15,227 bases of DNA from Phoronis pallida (lineage: Eukaryota; Phoronida; Phoronidae), in assembly GCA_028565715.1 (NCBI GenBank), contig JAOXYC010021123.1:1-15227 (forward strand). Direction: 5' to 3'. Position numbers and translations under genes: made by a program. The notes under the pieces were generated by a model. It was not told where the DNA came from and ran no database searches. It saw nothing but the letters and a program-made list of their open reading frames with translations. Positions 10,301-15,150 of this stretch are shown here, in pieces; position 1 is the stretch's first letter; the number at the start of each line of letters is the position of its first letter.

Positions 10301-13300
10301 TTTTTTATCCAAATCTGTTTATTCATAAATTTTGCATTTTCAGATTCCACAGATGGTTCTAGTCAAATCAACACCATAGAAATGTACTCCACATCGACAG
10401 GTCCTAACTACCCGCCCTCTGTGGACGATACTAAGAGTTACACTACCTATGATAAAAGTATTGATGAATATCCTGATGAATTTAGTCGACCCTTCGATGT
10501 AAGTTGTAGAAAATGAAAATTCCTCAGCTGTCAATTTACTTGGCACATCATATAGTTTGTATATGAATGTAAGTTAGATTGATGATTCGGGAGATCTTAC
10601 TGTATATTTAGTATTCTTTCTGTGAGTTATGACACAATCATTTGATGCAGCTAGCTTGGAAATTGAAGCTGTTATTGTGGTATTCAAAACCAATTTTACT
10701 TGAAAAAAAATTAAATAATCAACATTAATTCATTTGACAAAAGTAAGTCTACTTACTAACTCACGTGTTGGATTAGTAACCAAATAGTGATTTAAGTCTG
10801 GGATGATTTTTAGTAAATATTTAGTATTTAAAAATTCTTTAAAACCATTTCAGAGTGATGAAGACATCAAGAGGGTATTTCTACCTCCCATGGACCCGTA
10901 TGGCACATACCCAAATGGTACATACCCAACTCAGACTCTAGATAGTCAAAGAAGTTTCTTTGTTAATAAGGGTGCTAGTACTTACTTAGATGACTCAGTG
11001 GTTGGTGCACCAACTAACTGGCCTCAACCACAGATGGAAAGTAAGTCACTGATTGTATAAATTTTCTGTTCATCTTTAAATAAAAAGTATGTCAAGGGGG
11101 CTTTTGACAGAACACATGACATTGGGTTGACTGTTTTAACAAACCAAGTTATTTTCAACTAAACACAAAAACTTAATACTTAAGACTATCAAGTCTTGTG
11201 TTAAATATCTCAGTTTCATTGAATATGACCTATTTAGACTGCTGAAGTCTAGAAATATTGTACGAGTCCAATTTGGAATGGACTGATGGATGTTTGATGG
11301 GTCTTGATGATTTATAATGTTTTGTGAATTGTTAAATTTAAAGTAAATTCACTGTAGCCATTACAATTGTTTCTATGATTTTGTTAAGCTCGCCACAATT
11401 CACTCCCAAATCGTTGGTTTAAATCCAGTGGAGTTATTAGATGTCATTGTTTAGGTAACCCAAAGTTTGATGAGTGCGCCATTGGTAGTAGACACACATA
11501 ACTGTATTGTTTCTTTGATGTGTGAGATGACAATATGATTTTGTTTAGCCATTCTATGATGTAGATGATAGATCTGTGTTTGAATTGGGTTGAAAAAATA
11601 TTTTTTGTGATAAAACCTGAAACAGTGCTTGATTTTGAAGTGTTAACAGACTGTACAGACTTAGTTTTTTTTAAGGGTCATAATTTGAAACAAAGCTTAT
11701 GTTTTCAAAAGCATTTGATAATTGTTGAACATTATGCAATAGATTTGAAAAAAAAGAAGTAGAGAAATATACGAAAAGGGCATTGTCTTTTTAGCGGAAT
11801 TCCAGACCAATGTTCTACTTTAAAGCCCTCTTACCAAGTGTGCTACAGTCTAAACAGTTTAACTGTAGCTCACTTGGTAATAGGGCTCCTAGACCACACC
11901 ACATAATTTGGCGAACCACAAAGAAATAATTTGAAAACAAGCCTTTGTTTTTTCATGTGGTGGGTTTTTATGCTATAAAAACTGTAAATAAAATCAATAT
12001 TAATTCTTGAATTAATTACAGGTCCTTACAAGTCGAGTACACTACCAAGATCTCCACTAAGCCCAGGCCAGTATGAGGAGGACATTTATGCTGACCAGTT
12101 AAGGAGAGCTACAAAAACTATGGGAAGCAAACCTGATGTACAAAAGGTAAGGTTAATTGACTGTATGATCGTAATATGGGTAGAGCACTTGCCTAGTCTT
12201 TAAGCTACTTCAGAATGATTCCCATATCATAATGATATAATGATAATATGTGTCATAACTGCAAACCTGCTCCAAAAATAAAAATTAAAAGAAACATTTA
12301 GTACAAGATTTCATAATATGAGATACATTGAACCATGTCCTTTTGATGTTGCAGCCTGGTCCCCCACCACCACCTATACGTTCATCAAGTAAGAGCACAG
12401 GTATTGATGTACCTAAAGCAATGCCACCTATACCTGCAAGAAACTACGCACCTACAGAAATCCCTCGTTATACACAAGCTCCAGGTAAGAGGAACATTAA
12501 AGATTCTTATTAAACTGAAATTCCCCAAAATACTTGTTAAAATAATTGATATTTATCAAAAATGTGTCAGTTTGTAAATTAAAACTTCATATTTAGATTA
12601 CAAACTTCATATTTAGATGTTTTGTCAAATATTACATTGCTCAACAAAGTTTTTGACACAAATTAATGGAAAACAATTTATTTAGCTGTGTGTGACTCCC
12701 AGTTTTAACTTAAAAGTTCTGATTTTTTGTCTTCAAATTTTTGACCACCTGCAGCCTCCTTGGTGTTTGATAAATTGGCTGCCTTCAGATATTGACCTCC
12801 CAACTTTTTTTGTTAGCAATCCCCCCTAGAAAATTAGATGGTCTTATTTGGTAACAGCATGAAAAATTATTTACGGTAGGATGTTTTAAGCTTGCATTGC
12901 TTAGTGCAATTGTTTTACAGATGGAAAACCTCGACAAACTGTTCTTTAAGTTGCTGGTTTTGAAACAGTTCAGGAAAATAGAGGTCATTTTCACAATAGA
13001 AACATTGTTGAAATAACATCAAATAACTCACACTTAAAAGTCTGAAGTAATAAAAAACTATATAGTATAAAGTTTGTTCTGTTCTTCAAAAACTAAAAAA
13101 ATCCACTCTAACTTGCACATAATAATAATAATATGTGATGAAGAGTAAGACAGTGATAATGTTTGAAGTGATTCTAATAAATGCACAGTGTATAAGTAGA
13201 ACTGATAGAGATGTGATACCATGTTGCACAGGTGTTTTACCTAGTAGTCCGATTACACATTTGCTGATATAGGCAAAGAGTTTGCTTGAAAAAGCTTGCT

Positions 13301-13844
13301 TTAAATTTCTTTCCACGATTATTTTCCATTTTGAAGCCATATCAATTTTGAAGTTATTGGAATATTGTTTAGCACACTTGAAACAAACATTACATAAGAG
13401 CAATGTTTGCTTGGAAGGAAGAAATATATTTATTTTTTGATTCTTAGATGTAAGATTTGGTATGCCCAAGACCTTGTTGCAATGCTTATGTTTCAGTTTT
13501 ATACACATGATGGAAATCAATTTGAACTTTTGTAAGATTGTTAGGTTTAGTATTTGAAGAAACCCAATATCTAAAATGTTAATAATTAGATGGTGCAAGC
13601 ATTATTCTTGAAAAAAACAGTATTTAACCAAAGCGGTATTTCGAGTGAAGAGATTACAAAAAATGAGCATTGCCATTATATCTCACAAATTTAATTGATT
13701 TCTTCATCAAGTTAAGAATTATTCAAATTCCTTAACAACCCTCTTTCTTTTTCAGGTGTGATTTATGGTTCAGCTCAAAGACCTCATGATCGTCCTAGTA
13801 ATGGTAATGCTCCTGGTAGTGAAATGAGGGGTGCCCTTGTATAG
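1188..13844 (+). CDS. NPHS1: Nephrin-like (Sns/Hibris family) cell-adhesion receptor, 20 exons, 5'-partial
   Basis: Joined coding segments: 1188-1367, 1654-2004, 2286-2576, 3397-3696, 4058-4186, 4830-4994, 5304-5499, 5661-5770, 6077-6379, 6675-6962, 7373-7491, 7816-8002, 9174-9359, 9622-9720, 9935-10093, 10344-10498, 10854-11040, 12022-12146, 12355-12484, 13756-13844. Every junction is GT...AG and the frame stays open to a TAG at 13842-13844, giving 1,249 residues (numbered here from the first, split codon). Order: C-terminal half of Ig1, Ig2-Ig9, one FN3, a membrane segment (about 985-1011), and a 238-residue tail. Family marks are PRYTMLG and DDATYQCQV in Ig1, WVPGFDGGLEQ followed by VRYR in FN3, and the RGALV terminus. 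Family knowledge: nephrin, Sns and Hibris bind Neph/Kirre Ig proteins at cell contacts (slit diaphragm, nephrocytes, myoblast fusion). The start codon and signal peptide are upstream of the window. Orthology rests on domain order and remembered motifs, not on a search. Confidence 0.9.
1654..2004 (+). CDS. NPHS1: Nephrin-like exon: Ig domain 2
   Basis: A 351-bp phase 1-1 exon with acceptor TTTTTTTACAG and donor GTAAGT. It encodes a complete C2/CD80-like Ig domain: PPSRVTIEGYP linker, cysteine in LNITCIAPG, core tryptophan in TLKWFYED, and second cysteine in KKFSCQATHEG. It is the longest Ig exon, with an insertion before strand B (around TPGDIPLASVPH) and a long Ala/Ser/Thr-rich loop before strand F. 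The NIT sequon just before the first cysteine is a likely N-glycosylation site. The long minus-strand frames across this exon are shadows. Confidence 0.93.
2286..2576 (+). CDS. NPHS1: Nephrin-like exon: Ig domain 3
   Basis: A 291-bp phase 1-1 exon with acceptor TTATTTCAG and donor GTAAGT. The domain shows PPANPIITGYD, cysteine in TLTCTANGGNP, tryptophan in VHWYKNDQ and second cysteine in VYRCEISNSE, and closes with VTLDVY. It reads open from acceptor to donor in the frame set by its neighbours; the overlapping frame at 2262-2462 starting from ATG is out of register and false. Confidence 0.93.
2577..3396 (+). other. Intron between Ig3 and Ig4 exons (820 bp)
   Basis: About half of this intron is the hAT-type insertion. 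The remaining sequence is AT-rich with A-runs near 2630-2660 and shows no exon-like segment. The local CG-rich composition from 2764 to 3177, against AT-rich flanks, marks the insertion. Confidence 0.8.
2756..3185. mobile_element. Non-autonomous hAT-type element (MITE), 414 bp with 8-bp TSD
   Basis: The element spans 2764-3177, flanked on both sides by the identical 8-mer ATTATGAT (2756-2763 and 3178-3185), the target-site length typical of hAT transposons. Terminal inverted repeats are short and imperfect: TAGTGCTCGGATCG at the left; the right end read on the minus strand is AAGTGTTCGGACG. Subterminal regions carry repeated GATTAATCGATC-like motifs and a perfect 16-bp palindrome at 2791-2806. 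The longest frame (minus, 2672-3016) crosses the element edge and resembles no transposase, so movement would have depended on an enzyme supplied from elsewhere. It lies in the intron between the Ig3 and Ig4 exons and leaves their splice sites intact. Confidence 0.82.
3397..3696 (+). CDS. NPHS1: Nephrin-like exon: Ig domain 4
   Basis: A 300-bp phase 1-1 exon with acceptor TTTTTCAG and donor GTAAGT. It encodes VVISGHDNAKAGDTVTLSC, core tryptophan in IITWFTRG, and second cysteine in DYHCHATN, closing with VTLDVY exactly as in Ig3. Potential sequons lie in GGNIT and SNVT. Minus-strand frames at 3380-3638 are shadows of this exon. Confidence 0.93.
3697..4057 (+). other. Intron between Ig4 and Ig5 exons (361 bp)
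   Basis: AT-rich, with no coding segment seen. It contains a small direct repeat, TTGAAAGAGCAGTT, at 3772 and again at 3796 (period 24 bp). Confidence 0.7.
4058..4186 (+). CDS. NPHS1: Nephrin-like exon: first half of Ig domain 5
   Basis: A 129-bp phase 1-1 exon with acceptor TTTTCTAG and donor GTTTGT. It encodes PPPNPPIISGNE, the first cysteine in ILTCQSFGGNP and the core tryptophans of VTWWKG. Reading on into the intron meets TAG after about four codons, so this donor is needed. The intron that splits the domain (4187-4829) carries a small transposon. Confidence 0.9.
4187..4829 (+). other. Intron splitting Ig5 (643 bp)
   Basis: Contains the palindrome-rich element over about half its length. 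Outside it the sequence is AT-rich with no exon. The minus-strand frame at 4598-4780 starts in unique sequence and runs into the element, and is taken as chance. Confidence 0.75.
4363..4689. mobile_element. Palindrome-rich MITE, 327 bp, perfect 21-bp terminal inverted repeats
   Basis: The left end 4363-4383 begins AAGCTATGGTCAC and is the exact reverse complement of the right end 4669-4689, which ends GTGACCATAGCTT. Allowing one mismatch, the repeat extends outward to 4359 and 4693. The interior holds four copies of CTGTCGTGAG (4446, 4543, 4565, 4660), perfect 16-bp palindromes at 4423-4438 and 4651-4666, and an 11-bp hairpin (arms 4500-4510 and 4525-4535). A second truncated terminus, GTCGTGAGTTCATTGTGACC, occurs near 4568. 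Flanks read TTAA at the left and TTTA at the right, so a decayed TTAA duplication is possible but not shown. No transposase frame is present. It sits in the intron that splits Ig5. Confidence 0.85.
4830..4994 (+). CDS. NPHS1: Nephrin-like exon: second half of Ig domain 5
   Basis: A 165-bp phase 1-1 exon after TTTACTTCCAG, ending at GTGAGT. It supplies strands C' to G: GGKSIEGLITELGN, INLVLMADDNLADYRCNVTN with the second Ig5 cysteine, and the closing TTLHVI. Joined to the previous exon it gives a domain of about 98 residues, normal for the family. NVT and NTT are possible glycosylation sites. The ATG at 4793 is intronic and not a start. Confidence 0.9.
4995..5303 (+). other. Intron between Ig5 and Ig6 exons (309 bp)
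   Basis: AT-rich; no repeat, RNA gene or coding segment recognised. Confidence 0.7.
5304..5499 (+). CDS. NPHS1: Nephrin-like exon: first part of Ig domain 6
   Basis: A 196-bp exon, phase 1 in and phase 2 out, with acceptor TTTTTTCAG. It encodes HPSNVSIIPKPNP, cysteine in VNITCKSGSSNP, tryptophan in LTWLKNGSPISGG, and reaches strand E (GGVATLS). The donor GTAAGT follows TA, so the junction codon is TA|T (Tyr). In unspliced RNA the same bases read TAG at 5498-5500, so retaining this intron would end the protein here as a secreted fragment. Confidence 0.92.
5661..5770 (+). CDS. NPHS1: Nephrin-like exon: second part of Ig domain 6
   Basis: A 110-bp exon, phase 2 in and phase 1 out, with acceptor AACTTTTTCAG and donor GTATGT. 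It is too short and lacks an ATG, so a simple open-frame scan misses it. It encodes LYITPTADDDKMEYGC with the second Ig6 cysteine, then RATNHLMDRS and the closing strand IKLDVT. Ig6 totals 306 bp over the two exons. Confidence 0.9.
5771..6076 (+). other. Intron between Ig6 and Ig7 exons (306 bp)
   Basis: AT-rich; nothing beyond the splice sites is recognised. Confidence 0.7.
6077..6379 (+). CDS. NPHS1: Nephrin-like exon: Ig domain 7, lacking the first Ig cysteine
   Basis: A 303-bp phase 1-1 exon with acceptor CATTACAG and donor GTAGGT. The Ig pattern is clear: TEFTVTEGES (strand A'/B), core tryptophan in YTWYKNGEK (residue 611), and DAGDYACEANNSEG (cysteine 657). Where strand B should carry the first cysteine the sequence reads IINMTTKANP, with methionine 598 (ATG 6145-6147). 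The domain therefore has one unpaired cysteine. A dense basic run, KRRKK, lies at 624-628 (6223-6237), within a wider lysine-rich loop. Three sequons (NMT, NIT, NNS) suggest heavy glycosylation. By position it matches the segment between Ig6 and Ig7 that is called a spacer in vertebrate nephrin (recalled, not checked). Confidence 0.92.
6675..6962 (+). CDS. NPHS1: Nephrin-like exon: Ig domain 8
   Basis: A 288-bp phase 1-1 exon with acceptor CCCCTTTTTAG and donor GTAAGT. It encodes PAIISRVTSPV, cysteine in VTLECQVDSNPV, tryptophan in MITWTREG, strand E KLYIGNVVKSDTG and second cysteine in NFTCTANNKIG, closing with AELIIK. The ATG at 6710 is internal, not a start. Confidence 0.93.
6963..7372 (+). 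other. Intron between Ig8 and Ig9 exons (410 bp)
   Basis: AT-rich; nothing beyond the splice sites is recognised. Confidence 0.7.
7373..7491 (+). CDS. NPHS1: Nephrin-like exon: first half of Ig domain 9
   Basis: A 119-bp exon, phase 1 in and phase 0 out, with acceptor GTCAATTTCAG and donor GTAGGA. It encodes APEIAKSVQYSKSAAEIDA, cysteine in SVVCRAEGAPPPTF and tryptophan in TWTK. The EGAPPPTFTW motif is typical of I-set domains close to the membrane. The donor is weaker than its neighbours, but the frame requires it. Confidence 0.9.
7492..7815 (+). other. Intron splitting Ig9 (324 bp)
   Basis: AT-rich. A 6-bp hairpin (TCAGGG 7598-7603 with CCCTGA 7613-7618) is visible but too short to carry weight. 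No coding segment. Confidence 0.7.
7816..8002 (+). CDS. NPHS1: Nephrin-like exon: second half of Ig domain 9
   Basis: A 187-bp exon, phase 0 in and phase 1 out, with donor GTACGT. The acceptor region CCAGAGAG offers three nested AGs; only the first (7814-7815) keeps the frame. It encodes RGVTLKGAAGTKYQ, VLKVVNVTWDDYSEYVC with the second cysteine, then TAVNELGQDTYIIALDG, the normal G strand leading into FN3. An open frame at 7650-7871 that overlaps this exon is false. Confidence 0.9.
8003..9173 (+). other. Long intron between Ig9 and FN3 exons (1,171 bp)
   Basis: Strongly AT-rich. I looked for a further phase 1-1 Ig exon here and saw none: no open segment with the Cys...Trp...Tyr-x-Cys spacing. 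No terminal inverted repeats or tandem repeats were recognised. Confidence 0.7.
9174..9359 (+). CDS. NPHS1: Nephrin-like exon: first part of the fibronectin type III domain
   Basis: A 186-bp phase 1-1 exon with acceptor TATGTTCCAG and donor GTAAGG. It encodes APDPPTDIQLVNTTHNSIAL, the FN3 tryptophan in KWVPGFDGGLEQSF and MVRYRPTKG. The W-x-PGFDGG-x-x-Q-x-F-x-x-RYR signature is, to my knowledge, highly characteristic of nephrin/Sns/Hibris FN3 domains and is the strongest single family mark in the window. NTT is a potential sequon. Confidence 0.94.
9622..9720 (+). CDS. NPHS1: Nephrin-like exon: end of the fibronectin type III domain
   Basis: A 99-bp phase 1-1 exon with acceptor ACTTGCAG and donor GTATGT. 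It encodes GLELGTEYEFSVKGKNDKGD, the F/G strands of FN3 with the usual L.P.T.Y.F.V.A.N..G.S type pattern, then SIYPETTVIASTS. Short and without an ATG, it is found only by splice-site and frame logic. Confidence 0.92.
9935..10093 (+). CDS. NPHS1: Nephrin-like exon: juxtamembrane stalk and transmembrane segment
   Basis: A 159-bp phase 1-1 exon with acceptor ATCTTACAG and donor GTAAGT. An acidic stalk (SGQEVEEVP) leads into a membrane span of about 27 residues, roughly 985-1011 of the visible protein, containing ILSVTIVGVLLLILNIF. The RRKRKNK stop-transfer cluster follows directly. This fixes a type I topology with the Ig/FN3 part outside the cell. The ATG at 9937 is out of frame and its apparent open frame only partly overlaps the real reading. 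Confidence 0.93.
10344..10498 (+). CDS. NPHS1: Nephrin-like exon: cytoplasmic tail 1, tyrosine-rich
   Basis: A 155-bp exon, phase 1 in and phase 0 out, with acceptor GCATTTTCAG and donor GTAAGT. It encodes five tyrosines (1036, 1044, 1054, 1057, 1064) in acidic or polar settings: IEMYSTS, NYPPSVDD, SYTTYDKS and IDEYPDEF. These are plausible kinase targets and SH2 ligands. The YDxV motif used by vertebrate nephrin to recruit Nck is not present. The region has low complexity typical of a disordered tail. Confidence 0.88.
10499..10853 (+). other. Intron between tail exons 1 and 2 (355 bp)
   Basis: AT-rich; nothing beyond the splice sites is recognised. Confidence 0.7.
10854..11040 (+). CDS. NPHS1: Nephrin-like exon: cytoplasmic tail 2
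   Basis: A 187-bp exon, phase 0 in and phase 1 out, with acceptor AACCATTTCAG and donor GTAAGT. It begins SDEDIKRVFLPPMDPYG, then has a five-residue tandem repeat GTYPN/GTYPT (10902-10931), QRSFFVNKG, STYLDDS and APTNWPQPQME. It has four tyrosines. With the preceding exon it forms a 342-bp block with phase 1 at both ends. No catalytic domain is seen. Confidence 0.88.
11041..12021 (+). other. Intron between tail exons 2 and 3 (981 bp)
   Basis: AT-rich apart from the inverted repeat at 11824-11887. The open frame at 11565-11762 has no recognisable motif and ends in a lysine run from an A-rich stretch; it is regarded as chance. Confidence 0.7.
11824..11887. repeat. 64-nt near-perfect inverted repeat with tRNA box-A-like arms
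   Basis: Arms 11824-11848 and 11863-11887 pair over 25 bp with two mismatches. The 14-nt centre itself contains TAAAC-A-GTTTA, so the whole is almost palindromic. Each arm, read outward, contains a tRNA D-arm / Pol III box A look-alike: TAGCTCACTTGGTAA on the plus strand (from 11866) and TAGCACACTTGGTAAG on the minus strand (from 11845). Weak box B-like strings follow at roughly the right distance (GGCGAACC at 11910; on the minus strand GGTCTGGAATTCC near 11808). This could be two head-to-head fragments of a tRNA-derived SINE, or merely a hairpin. Confidence 0.6.
12022..12146 (+). CDS. NPHS1: Nephrin-like exon: cytoplasmic tail 3, SP and YEEDIY motifs
   Basis: A 125-bp exon, phase 1 in and phase 0 out, with acceptor TAATTACAG and donor GTAAGG. 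It encodes LPRSPLSPGQ, with two Ser-Pro sites that could be proline-directed kinase targets, followed by QYEEDIYADQL. Y1158, preceded by EEDI, resembles a Src-family substrate. The exon ends with the basic, charged RRATKTMGSKPDVQK. Confidence 0.87.
12355..12484 (+). CDS. NPHS1: Nephrin-like exon: cytoplasmic tail 4, proline-rich SH3 ligands
   Basis: A 130-bp exon, phase 0 in and phase 1 out, with acceptor GATGTTGCAG and donor GTAAGA. It opens PGPPPPPIRSSS and continues KAMPPIPARNYAP. PPPPIR and PPIPAR both fit the class II SH3 ligand PxxPxR; KAMPPIP also fits class I [KR]xxPxxP. Y1208 and Y1216 follow. The tail is thus suited to bind SH3 adaptors such as Nck or Crk/CIN85-like proteins (family inference). 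The ATG at 12328 is intronic. Confidence 0.9.
12485..13755 (+). other. Intron before the terminal coding exon (1,271 bp)
   Basis: The longest intron fully inside the window, AT-rich. It contains a 20-bp tandem repeat at 12582-12618 and a short AAT microsatellite at 13121-13132. A minus-strand open frame of 170 codons (13086-13598) has no family I recognise and is discussed as a finding. No extra exon for the tail was recognised. Confidence 0.7.
12582..12618. repeat. Short tandem repeat, period 20 bp, about 1.9 copies
   Basis: AAACTTCATATTTAGAT occurs at 12582 and again at 12602, separated by three bases. Intronic, no function apparent. Confidence 0.85.
13756..13844 (+). CDS. NPHS1: Nephrin-like terminal coding exon with C-terminal PDZ-type motif
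   Basis: Acceptor TCTTTTTCAG; 87 in-frame bases after the split Gly codon, ending in TAG at 13842-13844. It encodes VIYGSAQRPHDRPSNGNAPG and the terminus SEMRGALV. The last residues match the LRGHLV ending I recall for vertebrate nephrin, so both frame and exon choice look right. A hydrophobic carboxyl terminus of this kind can bind PDZ domains of scaffolds. A second copy of the final codons lies 123 bp downstream in the 3' UTR. Confidence 0.9.
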
Positions 13845-13940
13845 TGTATCAAGAAACTAAGGAAGCTATGCATATTACATGAGTCGAACCAACACAAAAC
13901 AGGTCTCATATGTGTTTAAGCACTCATAATGCAAAAAGAC

Positions 13941-13970
13941 AGTGAAATGAGGGGTGCTCTTGTCCAATGA
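13941..13970 (+). repeat. Duplicate of the nephrin-like C-terminal codons in the 3' UTR
   Basis: Positions 13941-13963 match 13818-13840 at 22 of 23 bases. The one difference (GCC to GCT) is synonymous in the reading SEMRGALV. After the repeat the copy reads GTC CAA TGA, adding a Gln before its stop at 13968-13970. An AATGC shared just upstream of both copies hints at a once longer duplication of about 123-bp spacing. In the normal transcript it lies past the stop codon. Confidence 0.88.
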
Positions 13971-14803
13971 CCACAGAAGACATTTTAGCAATGGCATCTT
14001 CCCAGAGACTAGAACATGTGCAAGAGTATCTCCGAACTCATTTAAAGGATGAAAATATAGTGTTGATTTTATTTATGAAAACCTGCTCAGTGTCAGAAAC
14101 TTCCAGGACATTTTCTTCTAGTCAGACAATGAACTAGAAAATATGGTGGTGTTATTTATCATTACAAGGAAATACTGGACTGGACAATCATGTTTTAATC
14201 ATGTTAAAAAATTATTGATATTATTGACCATCATCCCATGACGTGCAATCAGGTGAATTATGAGAATTTGCAATTAGTTGTATATACTTATTGCTGGACT
14301 GTTTATTAATCAACCCTGATCATGAGGTTGATCAGAATTCTGTCCCGGGGATGGTGTCTGGAGTATGACCGGATGGATTTTAGACATTTTATGGTGCTTA
14401 TGTGTAAATTATGATATTTGGTGATGCATGAAGGCTCCCATTTTGCCATTTCTAGATAAGATCTGATTGTAATTACTTTTTTCTTCTGATGCTTTGAGAC
14501 TTTTAGGGTTAGAAAAGCTCTTTGTTGGTGTAGAATTTTGTAGATTCCTGTTTATTTTCAATTTTTAACTATTGTAAGTTGTTTCTTCTCTTTTTGATTA
14601 TTCCTACAAATCAACTTAATACCATTTTATTTCATTTGAGAAAATATTTTTTTTAAAATTAGCATGTCTCAGTTTGCAGTATTTTTAGACCATCTAATTA
14701 TCAAAAAAATCATAATCGAGATACTGAACTAATAATTTGAGCATATCATGCAATAATGAACATTCTGACCATTGATTTTGCATATTCAATGTTCAAATAT
14801 TTA

Positions 14804-14820
14804 TGTAAATATTGTACATA
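14804..14820 (+). promoter_or_regulatory. Two adjacent Pumilio-type sites (UGUANAUA)
   Basis: TGTAAATA (14804-14811) and TGTACATA (14813-14820) both match the Pumilio/PUF consensus UGUANAUA exactly and are separated by one base. More UGUA cores follow at 14846 and 14851. If this part is transcribed, PUF proteins could control mRNA stability or translation. No experimental support; AT-rich sequence makes single chance matches likely, two side by side less so. Confidence 0.4.
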
Positions 14821-14937
14821 AGTTTTAGTGTTAACGTACATAAGATGTATTGTATAAAGATATACTGTTAATTTATATTGCCTCCTTCCATTGTGCCAAA
14901 AGTAAACTGCAATATGATATTAACCAAGGTTAAAACT

Positions 14938-15150
14938 GTGCTTACTAGTACAGATTACTATATAACCTGAAAAGGTAGTTTATTTAGTTTTTTGTTAGTA
15001 AGTTTTAGTTATTCTAGTTAAATTTGTACTTGTATAAAGTTATTGTGCTTGCTTGTACAGATTACTGTATTACCTGGAGAGGTAGTTAAAATAGTTTTTT
15101 TGTTAGTATGTTTTAGTTATTGTAGTAAGATTCTTGCTAGTAAATTTAAT
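14938..15150. repeat. Diverged tandem duplication, period 107 bp
   Basis: Unit 1 starts at 14938 (GTGCTTACTAGTACAGATTA) and unit 2 at 15045 (GTGCTTGCTTGTACAGATTA). About 81 bp are clearly alike in each, sharing ACCTG, GGTAGTT, a T-run, TTGTTAGTA and GTTTTAGTTATT, with scattered substitutions and a 1-bp indel. The similarity fades after 15018 and 15126. It is older than the tandem pair at 721-930, judging by its divergence. Confidence 0.88.

Noticed and set aside
11565-11762. 65-codon plus-strand frame in the tail intron
   Set aside because: Starts and ends in AT-rich intron sequence, has no acceptor/donor fit to the gene phases and no motif.
13116-13135. AAT microsatellite as a feature of interest
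   Set aside because: Only about four units; ordinary intronic low-complexity DNA.
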